Below are positions 23,111-35,650 of a stretch of DNA of 64,000 nucleotides, one piece after another. The notes under the pieces are model-generated. The model was not told the origin of the DNA. It saw only the letters and a list, made by a program, of their open reading frames with translations, and searched no databases. The stretch comes from Lanius collurio (lineage: Eukaryota > Chordata > Aves > Passeriformes > Laniidae). Made by a program: the position numbers and the translations under genes. The stretch's first letter is position 1. Each line of letters opens with the position of its first letter. Where the stretch lies: assembly GCA_020086605.1 (NCBI GenBank), contig JACBWW010000022.1, forward strand, positions 2,997,559 to 3,061,558, in the 5' to 3' direction.

Positions 23111-26100
23111 GTCTCTCACCAGGCTAACAAGAGACTAAAGCAGCAGAAGTATTGCTCTGTAGGTGCCTCCTAGATGCTGTCCCTCATGATTTTGGGATAG
23201 GTGAACGCTGGCTGTGGTTTAGTAAGACTGCTTTCACGTTCTCCCAAACCCATGCATTCCTGCAGTGTTGTGCTGCTGTGAGTAAAATACAACATATGAG
23301 CTGCCAAAGCAATCGCAGTCTGAAAAAAGCATGGCATGTTTTGTGTTGTACAAAAGGGGTTTCCTGTGCTAGGGAAGACCTGCCCATTTGCCTTTGTGTC
23401 TTTTATTCTGCTCAGGAGTGGAGCCTTCCTCCCTGACTGCTTTCCCATGTGCAAACAAGTGATTAAGCAGAGGACCTGACCTCTCCTGGTCCATCAGTTG
23501 CAATCAGTTATTTTATGATCTCAAAATTGCAATATCAACTTAAAAATTCAACTAATACCTTTATTACTTGTACCATGGACAAAATGTCTCCATGCCACCA
23601 GAACCCAAAGCACTAAGCTGTATTTTTAAAGAGGGAAATCTTTATTCACACTCCTATAGAGTGGAAGTTGTATTAAGACATGGTCATGCTATTTCTTTGT
23701 TTTGCAGAAGGGAAAGTTGTTTGACAGAGAGAGATTACATGAGGCAAGTTTCTTCTTTCATTTTGAATGTTTAAGTATTCTCACAGAACAGATTTAAAAT
23801 TTATATATATAAAAGCTCATCTTCTTCCCCTGTCTTGCTCACATTCCTAAACCTGCAGCCAGGAACCCTCCAGCTCACAGAGGTGCCTGTTGGGCAGGGC
23901 TGGTATAGCTGAGAGGGATGCCCCACTCACTGCAGCCTCATTCCAGTGTAGCTGGATGAGCTGGTCCCAGGAAAATCCAACCTCCAGATGCAAATTCTGG
24001 TGGGGAGGATGTGCAGGAGGAGAAAGTTCCAGTGCCCTGAGTGGGAGGCAGAGCTGTACTGGAGGTGATGAGCCTGCTGTGCTCCAGACAGCTGTCACCA
24101 CCACATCTGTTCTGGAGCAGCCTGTCAAAGTCTGTGTCTGGGGCACTGTGTTGTTTGTGCTTGGGCAATGACCAGCTCCTCTGCCAGCTTCCAGCACAGG
24201 ACCCTTCCTCCTTCTCCCAAGGGGAGCAGCATTTCCAATCCTGGGGCTCCCCCATTCTTCATGCACTGCTCAGATGGTTCTCCTGAGGGATGAGGGTGCT
24301 GAAATGGGGGGAAGCTTTGTGGAGCTCTAACTTGCAAGGTCTCCACCAACAAACACGTCCTTTCAGACCCCTTCTGTGACACAGCCATGTGCTGGGCTTT
24401 GGCTACTGCGTGCCCCTGAGGAGAGAGGGAGGATGTCAGCTTGTGTGAGGGGTGCTTACTTGCTGATTCTTGGGTGTCTGCAGCACTGTTGCTCCAGAGG
24501 GCGGTCCTGAGGCTCCAGGGTGTGCTGTGAGAGCTGGCCCTGCTCGAGGGCTCCATTCCAGATCCCCCTTTTATGGAGGTAACGTACCTCCAACTGCTGT
24601 GCTATAGGGAGCAGCAGCAGTGCTGTTAAGTCGTGAAGCAGCCAAGTGTGAGAGTCTCCATTTGTCATCTTCCCCAGATTAACACTATAGCTCTTTGCCA
24701 GTCGATTTTTGTAGAACCTCTCATCATTAAAGCTGTTTCCTTGCAGACAGATGGCTGCAGCGTGTGACATCCCCAGTGCCTGTGGGACCCAGCGCAGGCA
24801 GAGGGCCTTGCTCAGCCTGGGGGGGTTGTGTTTGCCTCCAACCTGGTGCTGGAGAGTGAACAAATGCAGCTGCAGCCTCACACCCCGGGGGATGAGGCCA
24901 CCCCCTAAGGGATGTATGTGACTGACACCAGCCAGTCTCTGCTGAGGTTTGAGGGAAATCTGCCTTGTTGGAGCCCAGCAGAAAGCTGTGCTGGAGAGGC
25001 CCCAGCAGGGTTAATGCACAGCACCGCTCCTGCCTCTGCTCCCCTGGGCTCCACCGGCAGCTGTGGTTGGGAGCACGTCAGGGAAAACAGCTGGATCCTG
25101 CTCAGCCAGTGAAAAGCAGCTTTTCCCCACAGGGAAGACAGCCCTGCAGGTGGTGTGAGGCTCCCTGCTGCCCACGGAACTGTGCAGGGGGAAGATGCTG
25201 TCCAGCACCCAGGATCTGAGGGCTGGCAGTGGGTGCCTGGGGAGCAGGGCTGGCTCACAGGGTGTGCAAAGCTCTAGTGTATGAAAGACCTCTGGACTGT
25301 GAACACACCTGGCTCTTAGAGGCTGCTCAAACAGGAAACAGGTGTGCTCAAGGCCATTTTGGGGAGGTTCTAGACACACACGCTGGTTTGCCTGGAACTT
25401 GCTGCTGAGCACTGATCAAATCAGGCTCTGACAGAAACCAGGAAGCTGTGACCTGGGTGCTAGTGGCTCTGGTTTGTGGGTTGGTTCCAGCTCTCACCCC
25501 GCTTTTGGAGCTGGTTGAGCCATCTCCAGCGATGATCGTGAGGGGCACTCCTGAAAGCACTCTGGAAGATCATTTTTATATGAAGCCATTAAGGCTCTGG
25601 TTTTACCTTGTGTATAACATTTCCTGTAAAAAACGTGATTTTTTTTTCTTGTTGCTGTTAGAGAGGAAGAGACCTGTCTGGCCTTGAGTTAGTGCTTTTT
25701 CCTTCTCAAATCCATTTTTTCCACAAGTTGTCACCAAAACACATTGTGTTTATGATTAAAAAAAAGGAGAGGTTGGCTAAAGCTCAGCAATCCCTTGCTG
25801 CATGGGGCAGTCAGGGCAGCAGGATCACAGGTAGGATTGCTGCTGGCAGCAGATGCTCTGCCCCAGGGTGTGTGCAACTGAAGGTGCTGCCCAAGAGGGC
25901 TTTGCTAAAGCAAACCATTTTATCTAGCTCCCCTCCTCCTTTTTCTCTCCCCTTCCTACAGCAACAGACTGGGGAGGTTGTGTAACTCTGGACCGTGAAC
26001 CTCTTCGTAACAGGTTTACAGAAAACTTGTTTATTACTTCTTTGCCTTCCTGGCTCCTACTGGAATTGAAGTCAAATGCCAGCTTCAGTGTTGCTGCGTT

Positions 26101-28320
26101 CACCAGCACTTCACACCAGCTCCCTGCCTGCCTCTTCTCCTCCAGCTGCTGCAAAGGACCACGGTGGTGGCTGTGTCAGGAGGTTTTATGAACAAGCTCA
26201 CAGGCAGCAGAGGCTCCCTTCCATACACCTGCATGGCCCTGGAGTTGTTCCTGCCTGTGACAGGTAACATAAAGCAGACCTGGCTGGGTATTGCCCCTGC
26301 AGTGCTTTACACCCTGGTGTGCAGCCTGTGCTCCTCTCTGGGGGCTCTGGACACCATCTCCAGCATGCAGGTCTTGAGCAAGGGTTTCCTGCAGCTGTTT
26401 TGTGTCCACCATGGATGGGACAGTAGTGTAACATCTCCTTCCTGCCAGCACCATTCTTAAAGGTCCATGGCCTGGAGCAGAAAGAGTGAGAAAGAGAAGT
26501 CTGTACTTGTCATTGGAGACAACACTTTACAGCTCATGAGCAGTGTGCACTCCTCAGTTCCTCCTCCTCCTCCTAATCAAAAATCCAGGCTAGAGTGAGG
26601 AACACGAAACTGCCTTGCACCAGTAGTGAGCCAAAGAGGCTGTGAGCTGTGGCAGAGCCAGAACTCTTGGATGGAAACCGAGTGTTTGAGTAACTGAGAG
26701 CAAGACTCAGTTGGAGCAGCTGCCTCACCTCCTGAGTGCTTGTGAATGCTGAGTCTGCGCTGTGCTGGGAGCTGGTGGGGTGTGCCTTGGGACAGCAGCA
26801 CACACAGCTTTCATTGAACTTCTTTGATCCTTCCAGTCTATTCACAGAGCAATCTCCCCATTACCTTCTCTTAAGCTTTCACAACTGGCTGCTGCACCAG
26901 TTCCATCCTCTTCCAGCCAACTCTGGAGAGCAGAAGAGGATGGTGTGAGATGGGGACAACCTTCACCCTGCTGTGCCCTTTGGGCCTTGACACCTTCAGG
27001 CAGGGGCTGAGCAAGGAGCCTCTTCTGGCAAATGATGCCCATACATCATGTCTGGCAGCCCTTCAGGAGGAGGATGTGACCCCACAAACCCTCCAGCCTG
27101 CAGATATTTCCCAAGGTGGGCATTCGAGCTGCTGCTCTTCCTGCAAACTGTAATGAATCTCTGGTAAAGCCTTTATTTAGCTAAAACAGAAAGAGCAGAA
27201 ACCATCAGGAAATGCCCTGTTAATGCACTGGAGATAGAATCAGGCCAGAAAACTCCAGGCTGGACTGTAACAACACACAGCCTGTGATTTCAGCAGGCCA
27301 GAAGCCAGGAGCCCCAGGCTCTAATCCCAGTGCTGAGCTCCACAACACAACTTCAGGAAGTGGGGGAGAGGCTTTGTTTAAATTTCCCCATGTTTTTCTG
27401 GGCAGGATCCTTTTACCATAAGCATTATTAGTTTAAGAACTGCTTGGCTTCTTGGGGCTTCCAGTTGGTGGAAGGTGTGTGCATCTCCCCAAAAGCCATC
27501 AACAGCAGTCACCAAAAAAAGGGCCTGGGTTGTTTTTGATGTTTTGGGTGTTTTTGTTTTTTTCTGATTCTATTCCCTGCTGTGATTAAGAAAGGCTCTT
27601 GCTCACCAAGAAGGCATTTGTTAGAGGCGTGCCTGTCCCTTATTAGAGCATAGAAGCAGTTCTTTTGGGGGTGGTAAGACCTTTGAACACATAAAGTAAG
27701 CTGATCTCTAACAGAACTAAGGATTAGGTTCAAAACTGCAATACATCTCTGGAGCCAGTTACTAAGAAGAAACTGGGGGGTTCACCTCAGGAGCAGGGAA
27801 CTGGAATGTCAGCTATGGATGCAGATTCAGCAGCTGGGCTATTTTTGGCTCGTGAACTACTCTAATAGCTGTTTATTTTTAAGGTCATTTTCTGTTTGCA
27901 TAGCATGTACACCCTTCTGGTGGGTGGGAGGCACTGTAAAAACAATCACTGCTGTGCAGAGTGAGGAACTGAGCCTGGAGAGAGATGGAAAAAACAGAAC
28001 TCAGTGTACTTGTTGCTTTAAAGACTAAAAACATCTGCTTAGGTCATAAGGTTTGTTGGCCCACTCTAAGCTATGTCCCCACCGGAAAAATACCATTCCA
28101 ATTCATACAGACTACTGCAGGGGATTGCAAAAGACTTGGGAAAAGTCTGTCAGACGATAACATGATATAAATAGAAAGCAAGCATCAGATTTGATGCCCT
28201 TACCTTCAAGCAGTAAAGAGAAACCAGAGCAGTCTCCCCACAGCTGAGGAGTCACAACTTGCACTGGGCTGGCCAGGCCTGGATCCCAGCTCTTGTTAAA
28301 ACTCTTGTTAATAATAACAC
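23111..28320. other. gene-free spacer
   Basis: No supported gene. The interval 23840-25260 is relatively GC-rich and has several overlapping 70-140-codon open frames on both strands. Their composition and mutual overlap argue that they are chance frames. The interval ends at the probable PLEKHF1 poly(A) sites. Confidence 0.55.
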
Positions 28321-29797
28321 GCTTTATTGTCCTGTTTTCCTGGCTCCTTCCTGTTGGCCATATCTTTATTCACACACAGTCAAGGGATACAAATTCACTG
28401 GAACAGTAGCAGTTTATAAAAGACAGTAATGATTATCTTGAACTGAAATTTAAAACCCATGGCCATCTGTCAAGCAATGCACTGCTTGTAACAGGTCATA
28501 GTAAGGAAACATTTTAGAACATTGGCAGTGCATTCCCAGCCCTGTTGCTTTTCCAGACCACGAAATACAAAAATATACTAAAAGCAATAACGGAGTTTGT
28601 AGAAATGTCTGCTGCAAAACAATTGCTGTTGTCTGATTTCCTCTATATTTACTTCCACACTATATTATGATAGAATACGTGAATAAACATAGTTTATTTC
28701 TAACTGAATTTGAACTTTAAAGTTGATCTCAAGTAAACTGTAAGGTCTTTGGCTCCCATCCTTGAAGTACATAAAGGACCTTAACTTTGGACTCGTGAGA
28801 CTGATAAGGCAAGTGAGCCCACAAGTGAGAATCCAATGTCTTGGGCAGCAGCCCAGGAGGGAAGGGGAAGTTGAAATGTTGTACTTCACAGGATCTTAAT
28901 TTGGGGCTTTTTCCTGGATTTTTTAAGACTTTTAACAAGTCTTCCCTGGACTATCCTTTTACCTGATAGGCTTGAGTTCTTCAAGTTTCTAGTAATCTGC
29001 TGTAAGTGCCTGTGTTTGAGATCTGGGCTCTGCACTTAGTTGAGTGAAATGCAGTACCTCTCTCCCTCCATATTTCACTGCTCAGTGTAATTTTACCTGT
29101 CCCTTTTCCTTCTCCTTCCTCCTCCTGGCCCGGTACCACTGGCACGGCCTCTTTCCATGTGAGAGAGCTGGATGCTCCAGTGTTTCCTAGGGCTGCTCAC
29201 ACTGAGCCCCACACAAGCTCCCTGCACCCAGAGTACCATTCTCTTGGCGTTTCCATCCTTGAGAGACCCAGGTGCAGACAGGGAGGCCGGTGCTGGCCTT
29301 ACTGTGCAGGGATGAGCAGCTATTCCCTCAGGCTGGCACGCTTGCAGTGAGAATCTCAAAAGCTCATGGAAAGCAGCATTCAGAGTGCCCCTTGCTGTGA
29401 CAGAGGAACACACTGGGAGCAGGCAAGTGTGTTCAGCTCCAGGATTTCTTGCTCCTTTTCTCCCAAGAGCCAATCTCAAACATTTCAAACATAAAGATCA
29501 TATTGCTGGTTTTTAGCAGAGAGGAAGAATAAGGCACCAAAGGGTAAGCTCATTTGGCCAAGAGTGATCCACAGGGCACTAACCCCGCCCTCAGCACTCT
29601 TTGCTGAGCTGTTCTTTCTGTGCTCACATTGTATGAGATGTTCTCAGAGGGGCAACCTCACCTCTGCTCAGACACCACACACAGGGCCAAGATCCACCTT
29701 CCCAGGCATGGCCTTCAGAGGAAACATGGAGAAGGGCACGCCTTGGAGGCCAGAGATTGGCTTCCCAGTGTCTAAACGTCACCGACTCCCAGGGAGG
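28321..29797 (-). other. PLEKHF1: PLEKHF1 3' UTR (inferred extent)
   Basis: Minus-strand AATAAA signals lie at 28698-28693, 28370-28365 and 28328-28323. Use of the last two gives a 3' UTR of roughly 1.4-1.5 kb; use of the first gives about 1.1 kb. The true cleavage site needs transcript data. Confidence 0.5.
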
Positions 29798-30619
29798 TCA
29801 GCTGTGGAAAGATGACCAGGATACTTCTGAGGTATAAAACTCTGTGTCTGCTGGCCACTGCTCAGCTTTCTCATCATCAGACTTGTCGCTGTCATCGCCA
29901 CTGGAGGGTTCATAGCCCTGCGTGGCAGAGCGGATCGGCTCTGTCTGCCTCCGATCTGCCTCTGCCTCCTTCTTCTTGTCTGCCAGCAGCTGCCTGTAGC
30001 ATAAGTTGCAGACCCTCAGGGGCTTGGGGGACAGCCGAGGCATCAGGAACCTCTGCCTGGAGCAGTCTGCGCACACGACGAAGCCGCACTTGCGGCAGTG
30101 GTGCCTCCGGGTGAGCGTGGAGAACTTGGTCTGCGTGCAGCGCATGCAGATGTCCGTCGCCTTGTCTGGGATCCAGGGAGCCGCGTGCTCCGTGCAGGGC
30201 TGCCGGCCCGTCTTTGTCAGCAGGTGCTTGATGCACTCCTCCAGATGGCTGATCCACTCCTTCCTCTCCGTGAGGGAGGCCGCGGAAACCACAAAGGACT
30301 TCTTGGAGGTTTTAATCATCCAACGGTTCTTCATCTGCAAGGTGTCTGGCAGTGTCTCCAAAGTGACATCTTCAAGGGGGATGATGTGCTGGGAATTGTA
30401 CTTCCTTTTGTTGATGACTATGCTGCCATAGACGAGGATGTCATTGAAAAGGAAAAATATGCGAGGCTTTGGTTTCTTGCGGCATTCTTTGGTTAAAATC
30501 CCTTCTCCCAGAAGGACCCTGCCCGGCAAGGCTAAGGGCTGTCCGGAAGCCCCAAAGCAGTTTTCCACAGCAGCAATGCGCTGGCTGTTGATCTCGGTAT
30601 TTGCAAGATGGTCCATCAT
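29798..30619 (-). CDS. PLEKHF1: PLEKHF1 (phafin-1), PH and FYVE domain protein
   Basis: The whole frame is in one exon of 273 residues (human 279). The acceptor ctcttcag lies just before 30631, and the ATG at 30619-30617 follows after 12 exon bases. A second ATG comes next; the human protein starts MVDHLANTEI and this one MMDHLANTEI. A PH domain covers about residues 35-131. A FYVE zinc finger covers about 149-212, with WIPD at 149-152, RRHHCR at 171-176, RVC at 202-204, and zinc cysteines at 158, 161, 175, 178, 183, 186, 204 and 207, all intact. An acidic tail follows (GDDSDKSDDE, 241-250). The family binds phosphatidylinositol 3-phosphate on endosomes and lysosomes and acts in endosome fusion, autophagy and lysosome-linked cell death. 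The first exon is probably non-coding and lies in the CpG island at 34.9-35.65 kb. Confidence 0.97.
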   Translation of the reverse strand: MMDHLANTEINSQRIAAVENCFGASGQPLALPGRVLLGEGILTKECRKKPKPRIFFLFNDILVYGSIVINKRKYNSQHIIPLEDVTLETLPDTLQMKNRWMIKTSKKSFVVSAASLTERKEWISHLEECIKHLLTKTGRQPCTEHAAPWIPDKATDICMRCTQTKFSTLTRRHHCRKCGFVVCADCSRQRFLMPRLSPKPLRVCNLCYRQLLADKKKEAEADRRQTEPIRSATQGYEPSSGDDSDKSDDEKAEQWPADTEFYTSEVSWSSFHS

Positions 30620-30633
30620 CTCCAGCTCACTCT

Positions 30634-33600
30634 GAAGAGAGGAAAACAAAGAGGGAAGTGGTAAAACTGCAAACATCTGCACTGGGGTGAAGGTGAGTAG
30701 CCAGTGTATACACAGGTGAGATGTCCCAATGCGATCGGAGGGTACCGGTAATCTCACGGGCACTCCTCATTTAGTTTTTACCTTTCTAAATTAAATCCTT
30801 AAACTTTGTGACCTCACTTTGCAACAGCCCAGACTAAACTGGGATAGTTTATTTTGCAGAAATGGAAGCCCTTGAAGGCAGAGCTTCAAGGTTGTGCTTT
30901 TTACCAGTCTCACTGTGTGCCCTTAGAAGAGAAAGCTGCTGGGTCTGAATCTGATTTTACACAAATCCATAGATCTGCATAAAAGGGTCTTGAGAGCAAG
31001 CCTCTCATTTCTGACTGCACACCTGCATTCTCAGGATTCATTACGTACACACACACCCCATAGCTCCCTTTCAGGCCAGAGCTGAGGCAGGAACAAAACT
31101 AAACTCTGTGGTATCACTTATCCCTACTGGTCTTCCATGCCTAACAAAAATGGTAAAGAAAAAGAAAAGCAAAAAGCCCTCATGATGTGAATAAAGCCAC
31201 ACAAGTTAAGCCTTTCCTCCATTATCCCAGGGCTGATGGTGCTTCCAAATGCAAGACACATCACTCTGAAAACAGTGTGATCTCTGCTGAACAGGAAGTG
31301 GAATGCAGCATGCTCATTTCTCCCACACCTCTGCACCCTCCTTCTCACACACTCTGGGGGTTTGATGGTGTGCTGGCTTTTTGTTCCAACAGGAAACACA
31401 GGTAAGGGTAACTCTGAAGTGAAAGCAGCTGCTTGCTCTTGGCAGTCTGCAGTAAGGAAGGTGCTCTCTGTAAGCTGATTTTTCATTGCCCCTTGCAGGC
31501 TGGAGGGTGCTGCCCCAAGGCCAACTGGCCATGGGAATGTGAGTCATTTCCTCCTGCAGCGAGGTAGCTCAGCCATCACGAGGCAGCTCCGAGATCACAG
31601 GGACATGTGTTGTTACCGTGGTTGCTGCTCATGGTTCATCGAACCACTAATGCAGAGCTGCTCTCCACTCTTTTCCCTGTGCTCCTTGCTTTTCCCTGCT
31701 GCCAAGGAGGCTGGAGAGAGAGGGAAGAGAAGGATCACAATATGCCAGGTTCCTGTGGTGGGGGGACATTCTACCCTTGCCCCTCACCCCAAATTACCCT
31801 TTGCTGTGCTGGAAGGGAAACCACAGAGCTGCTGCTGAAGGCACACCACGTGCCTCTCACCTGACCCATCTGGCAGACAGACCAGGTAATTCCTCTGAGT
31901 TCCCAAAACTTCCTTCTCTAGGGCAAAAAGGCAGAAGGCCAAGGCACAAGTTTAGCCATGGGAGACCTAAATGAAGTGACCTAGCCTGCAGAAATTGCTT
32001 TCACTGAGAGGCACTGAGCGGCCCATGCCCTGAAGAGCTGCCTTCCTCAGAGTCCCTCTCGAGCTGGAGGGCAGGATGTGTATCCTCAGGGCCTCAGAGC
32101 CCTGCAATGTGCTGGACAGAGCTGGGCAGTGTTGGGCACATCCACTCGTGTGCACAGGCAGTTTGCATCTAACTGAGTGCTCTGGCCAGGCTGCAACCAG
32201 AGGGGGAATCCAGGGGCTGACTGCAGCAGCACCAGTTGAAATCACACCCCAGCCAACCTGCCATGGCACAGGCACGCAGCAGCTGTGCAAAGGGTTTGTT
32301 ACTCGTCATCAGAAAGAGGCTCCAGTCCCTTCGTGGATCTATCAGCCCGAGTGGAGCTGTGCATGGAGAGGAGATGCCCTGCTCCAATAAGCACCACGTG
32401 TTTTTACCCTTTCCCTCTTAAATACACAGATTAGGCTGAAGAACAAACAGGCAGGGCAAACTGTTGTCCACAACTGCACAGCAAACTCCCTGACTAAGGT
32501 TACCCAGACTCTCACCTATCCTGGGATGTGGTCTCTCCACAAATCCCTGGATGAGGAGTTTCTGTGTGAAAGAGCAAGATGAGCACACAAATAATAAAGG
32601 AAAAACTCAAATTACAGCTTGGGATCCTTGGTGTGCAAAGACTGAAGGCAATAATACCCTGTCAAGAACTTTTGGCACCAGCAACACCAAATGGAATAAA
32701 CCAAAGCAGTCCCACCAGTTTCATTTTCTCACTCTTCTGGGTTATGGAGCTCTTAGCCTACTTATTTTACTTTTATTTTATATAATTTAGAAGCATAGTC
32801 CGACCTCTCAAGAATGTATGGTATTTGACATGACTATTTCTAGGGATCTCTGCACACCAGATCCCAATGGAAATGAAAATATTTTGTCAGATATAAAGAC
32901 CATGCCTGCACAGAGCCAGGAAACCCTCATTTTCAGAGGGGAGTGTAAGCTCTGCTGTGAAAACTTTAGCTGTTGCATTGATGTGGTTTCCTGCACAGGC
33001 CAGAAAGCTCCAGGACTTACTTCATGGAGCAAAAGGAGAAAGGGCTGGACACAATCCTGCAGTGTGAAAGAAATGAAGGTGAGCTCTCATTACATATCAC
33101 ATGTAGTATGTCCTTACTTCTCTGGTTTGCTACCTAGTTAAAATGCCACAAGCTAACCAAAGAAAAGCCAGCTCTGATGTGGGAAAATCTCTGCAAAGAC
33201 TAAAATTATTGGCTGCTTCAGCACAGGGTATTTCCTGAAGGAGTTCTCCTGGGATGCAAAAGCAGAATGTCTTCCTTCCATCTCTCTCCCCTCAGGCGTA
33301 AGTGACTGGAGAACAGCACACACACATAATAAAAAGTAAAAAAAAAAAAAAAAAAATAGTAGGAGTGGAACTTTATAGTGCCTACCTTTAGTCCTGGACA
33401 ACTCACTCTATCCCTTTTTGTGCTCCCTGTTCAGGTAGGGGGGGAGAAGCAGCCATCTGAGGGGGTTACTCATCACATCCCACCACAAGCCAGATCCGTC
33501 ATGCCCCGAGTTCCACACAGTGCTCGGCTTGACTGACCACATAAAACCCAATTTCATGTTAATACTGTGACTCAGTGCAAATAATCCACAGTTTGGCTTT

Positions 33601-34857
33601 GGAATGCAAGTGCTTTGTGGGTCTGGCAAATAAAGGTAGCTGCTGAGTGTTACAATGGTCTCCTCTCCTGGGAGATGAGAGCCTTTGGAACAGATATGAA
33701 GACTGACCTACTTTATTCATTTGGGTAAATGCTTTTTTCCCTGTTTGCTCAAGTTTGCTGCATCAGGTCAGCAGGGTCACAGTGCTGATTCCAAGTGCTA
33801 CATATGCCCATGCACCACATACAGCAGCTTACCCAGCTGAAATGAGGGGGGCAAGAGATCCTTTGCTGGCGTGCTGCTTTTTACAGAGGTTTTTGGCATG
33901 ACTAATTCTGGAATTGTTTTTTTCATCACGATCTGGTGGCTCTGCATTTGATCAAACACTATGTAGTGAATATGACTGATATTCAAAGGAAAAAAAAATA
34001 CAGCTTGGCACTCCAGAACAAGCATGCCACAACACTTAACAATGAGCGCTTGTTCACTTGTGATTATAAACAGCCATATTGATGCCTGCCAGGCATAGCA
34101 TTTCAACTTAAGCTCCCAGGTCAGCAAGTCTGGGGTATGTTTTTCAAGTCTGTATGTATCTAAGACTTAGGTGTACTGACGTAGCAAACTGTTCTACCTG
34201 ATCCTTCTGTTCCTGCCATCAGGCAGAACTGACAGCCCTGGTATCCACTGCACACCTCGTGCATACCACGGATGGGATGGTCCACGAGTGTCAGCACACC
34301 AAGATCTGACTGCTGAGGGCTGCCAGCAGAAAATGCCCCAAGCCTCATCTCTCTGCAGCTTTCCCTGACTCCCTCCTTCTGCTTTGCTCAGAGAAATCTC
34401 TCCTGGAGTTAGGGCTGGCATAAGCTGTTGCTCACCAAGGACAGTAAGTAGGACGCAGCTGCCCGGGCAGACATTTAAGCAAGAAAAACAAAGCTCCTCT
34501 CCTTTTACTGCCTGAGGGCATTTCAGCTTGTTTCTCCCTCTTTCCCGGCATGCTTTAATTGCTGGGGTAAGGGGGGCAAGTTCTGGCAACCTCCTTACTG
34601 CCATGCTCAGCACATGTACATTTTGGGGCTAGCTGTCACATTAGGCCTTTGAGAATGTCACCAGTGCCAGTGGGACAAGGACTGACTGAGCTACCAAGCT
34701 TCTTGCCACTGCTGTTCAGCTCAGGACCACAGCAAGGGGACGGCCGGACAGTGGCTTTTGAGGAGCTCAGACTGATACTACCAAACCCAGCTCTGGCAGC
34801 CTGAGCTCAGTTGTGGCTCTCACGAGTGCCAGCCAGGCTCAGAGGCGCCCAAGTAGC
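30634..34857 (-). other. PLEKHF1: PLEKHF1 5' UTR intron (inferred)
   Basis: If the first exon is in the CpG island, this is an intron of nearly 5 kb with no coding content. It holds an A-rich tract at 33336-33357 and a short CR1-like piece at 32306-32370. Open frames here are short and unrecognised. Confidence 0.55.
32306..32370 (-). mobile_element. short CR1-like fragment
   Basis: The text catcagaaagaggctccagt differs by one base from the matching part of the CR1 at 2094-2500, and the bases after it loosely follow the CR1 order. Only about 60 bases are recognisable. Confidence 0.4.
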
Positions 34858-35650
34858 AGACGAAGGGAAGGAAGGGAGGGAGGAAGGGGGGAAAAGCCAG
34901 AAAACTCAAGGCAGAGCCTCACCCCCTCCGTGCCCCCGCACTCATCCCGGGCAGCGCGCCCCGCCCGCAGCTCCCGCCCCGCTGCTCCCCGCACCCGTGA
35001 CCGACGGCAGGCACAAGCTGGCCGCCGAGGGGGGAGCCACCGAGGGGCGAGCCACCGAGGGGCGAGCCGCCGAGGGAAGCGACGATTCCCCGTCCCTCCC
35101 AGTGCCCGAGAGCGCGCCTGCCCCTCTGAAAGAGACGCACGGCCCAAGCGGGGCTCCGCTTACAGCTCTGAGGCGGGAGCAGCGTCCGGGGTTTTGTTAC
35201 ACGGGCAAAGTTGGTAACTTAAAGAGTCCCTCTAAAAACCCCACCACACCCGCTCCTCTGAGCGGCGCTCGGGCCGCGCACACACACCGCGGGGCCGCGG
35301 GCGGGCCGGACACACCGCGGGCCGGACAGGACACCCCGCCGAGCCCCGAGCCGAGCCCCGGCGGCGCGCACGACCCGCCCCCCGCCGCTCTGTCCCCCGG
35401 CTCCTGTCCCCCCGCTCCGGCCCAGCGGCGGACAAACCCCGGCTCTGCCCTCCGCACACGGGCCCGCCCCGCGCCGAAGCCCCGCTCGCCCCGTACCTCC
35501 CGGCCAGCCCCGGCAAACGCTCCCGCGGCGCCGGGCTCCGCTCCGCTGCAGGGCCGGGCCCCGCTGCCGCTCCCCGCCCACCCCCACCGCCGGCCAATGG
35601 GCGCCCCGGGGCCCCAGCGCTGCCGGGCGGTGCTGGCTGGGCTGCGTGTC
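34858..35650 (-). promoter_or_regulatory. PLEKHF1: CpG island, probable PLEKHF1 promoter and first exon
   Basis: Very GC- and CpG-rich from about 34915 to 35620, preceded by a polypurine run (34859-34893). On the minus strand a good splice donor (ggag|gtacgg) follows 35497, which suits a non-coding first exon ending there and joining the acceptor before 30631. No TATA box is obvious. Long open frames cross the island on both strands but are products of GC-rich composition. The transcription start is not determined. Confidence 0.6.
35021..35080. repeat. four 15-bp tandem units in the CpG island
   Basis: Units start at 35021, 35036, 35051 and 35066. The consensus is gccaccgaggggcga. The two middle units are identical, and the outer ones carry a few substitutions. 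Confidence 0.9.

Noticed and set aside
23847..24881. Cluster of 100-140-codon open frames on the minus strand
   Set aside because: Several frames overlap each other and plus-strand frames in a GC-rich patch. No domain, splice pattern or promoter supports any one of them.
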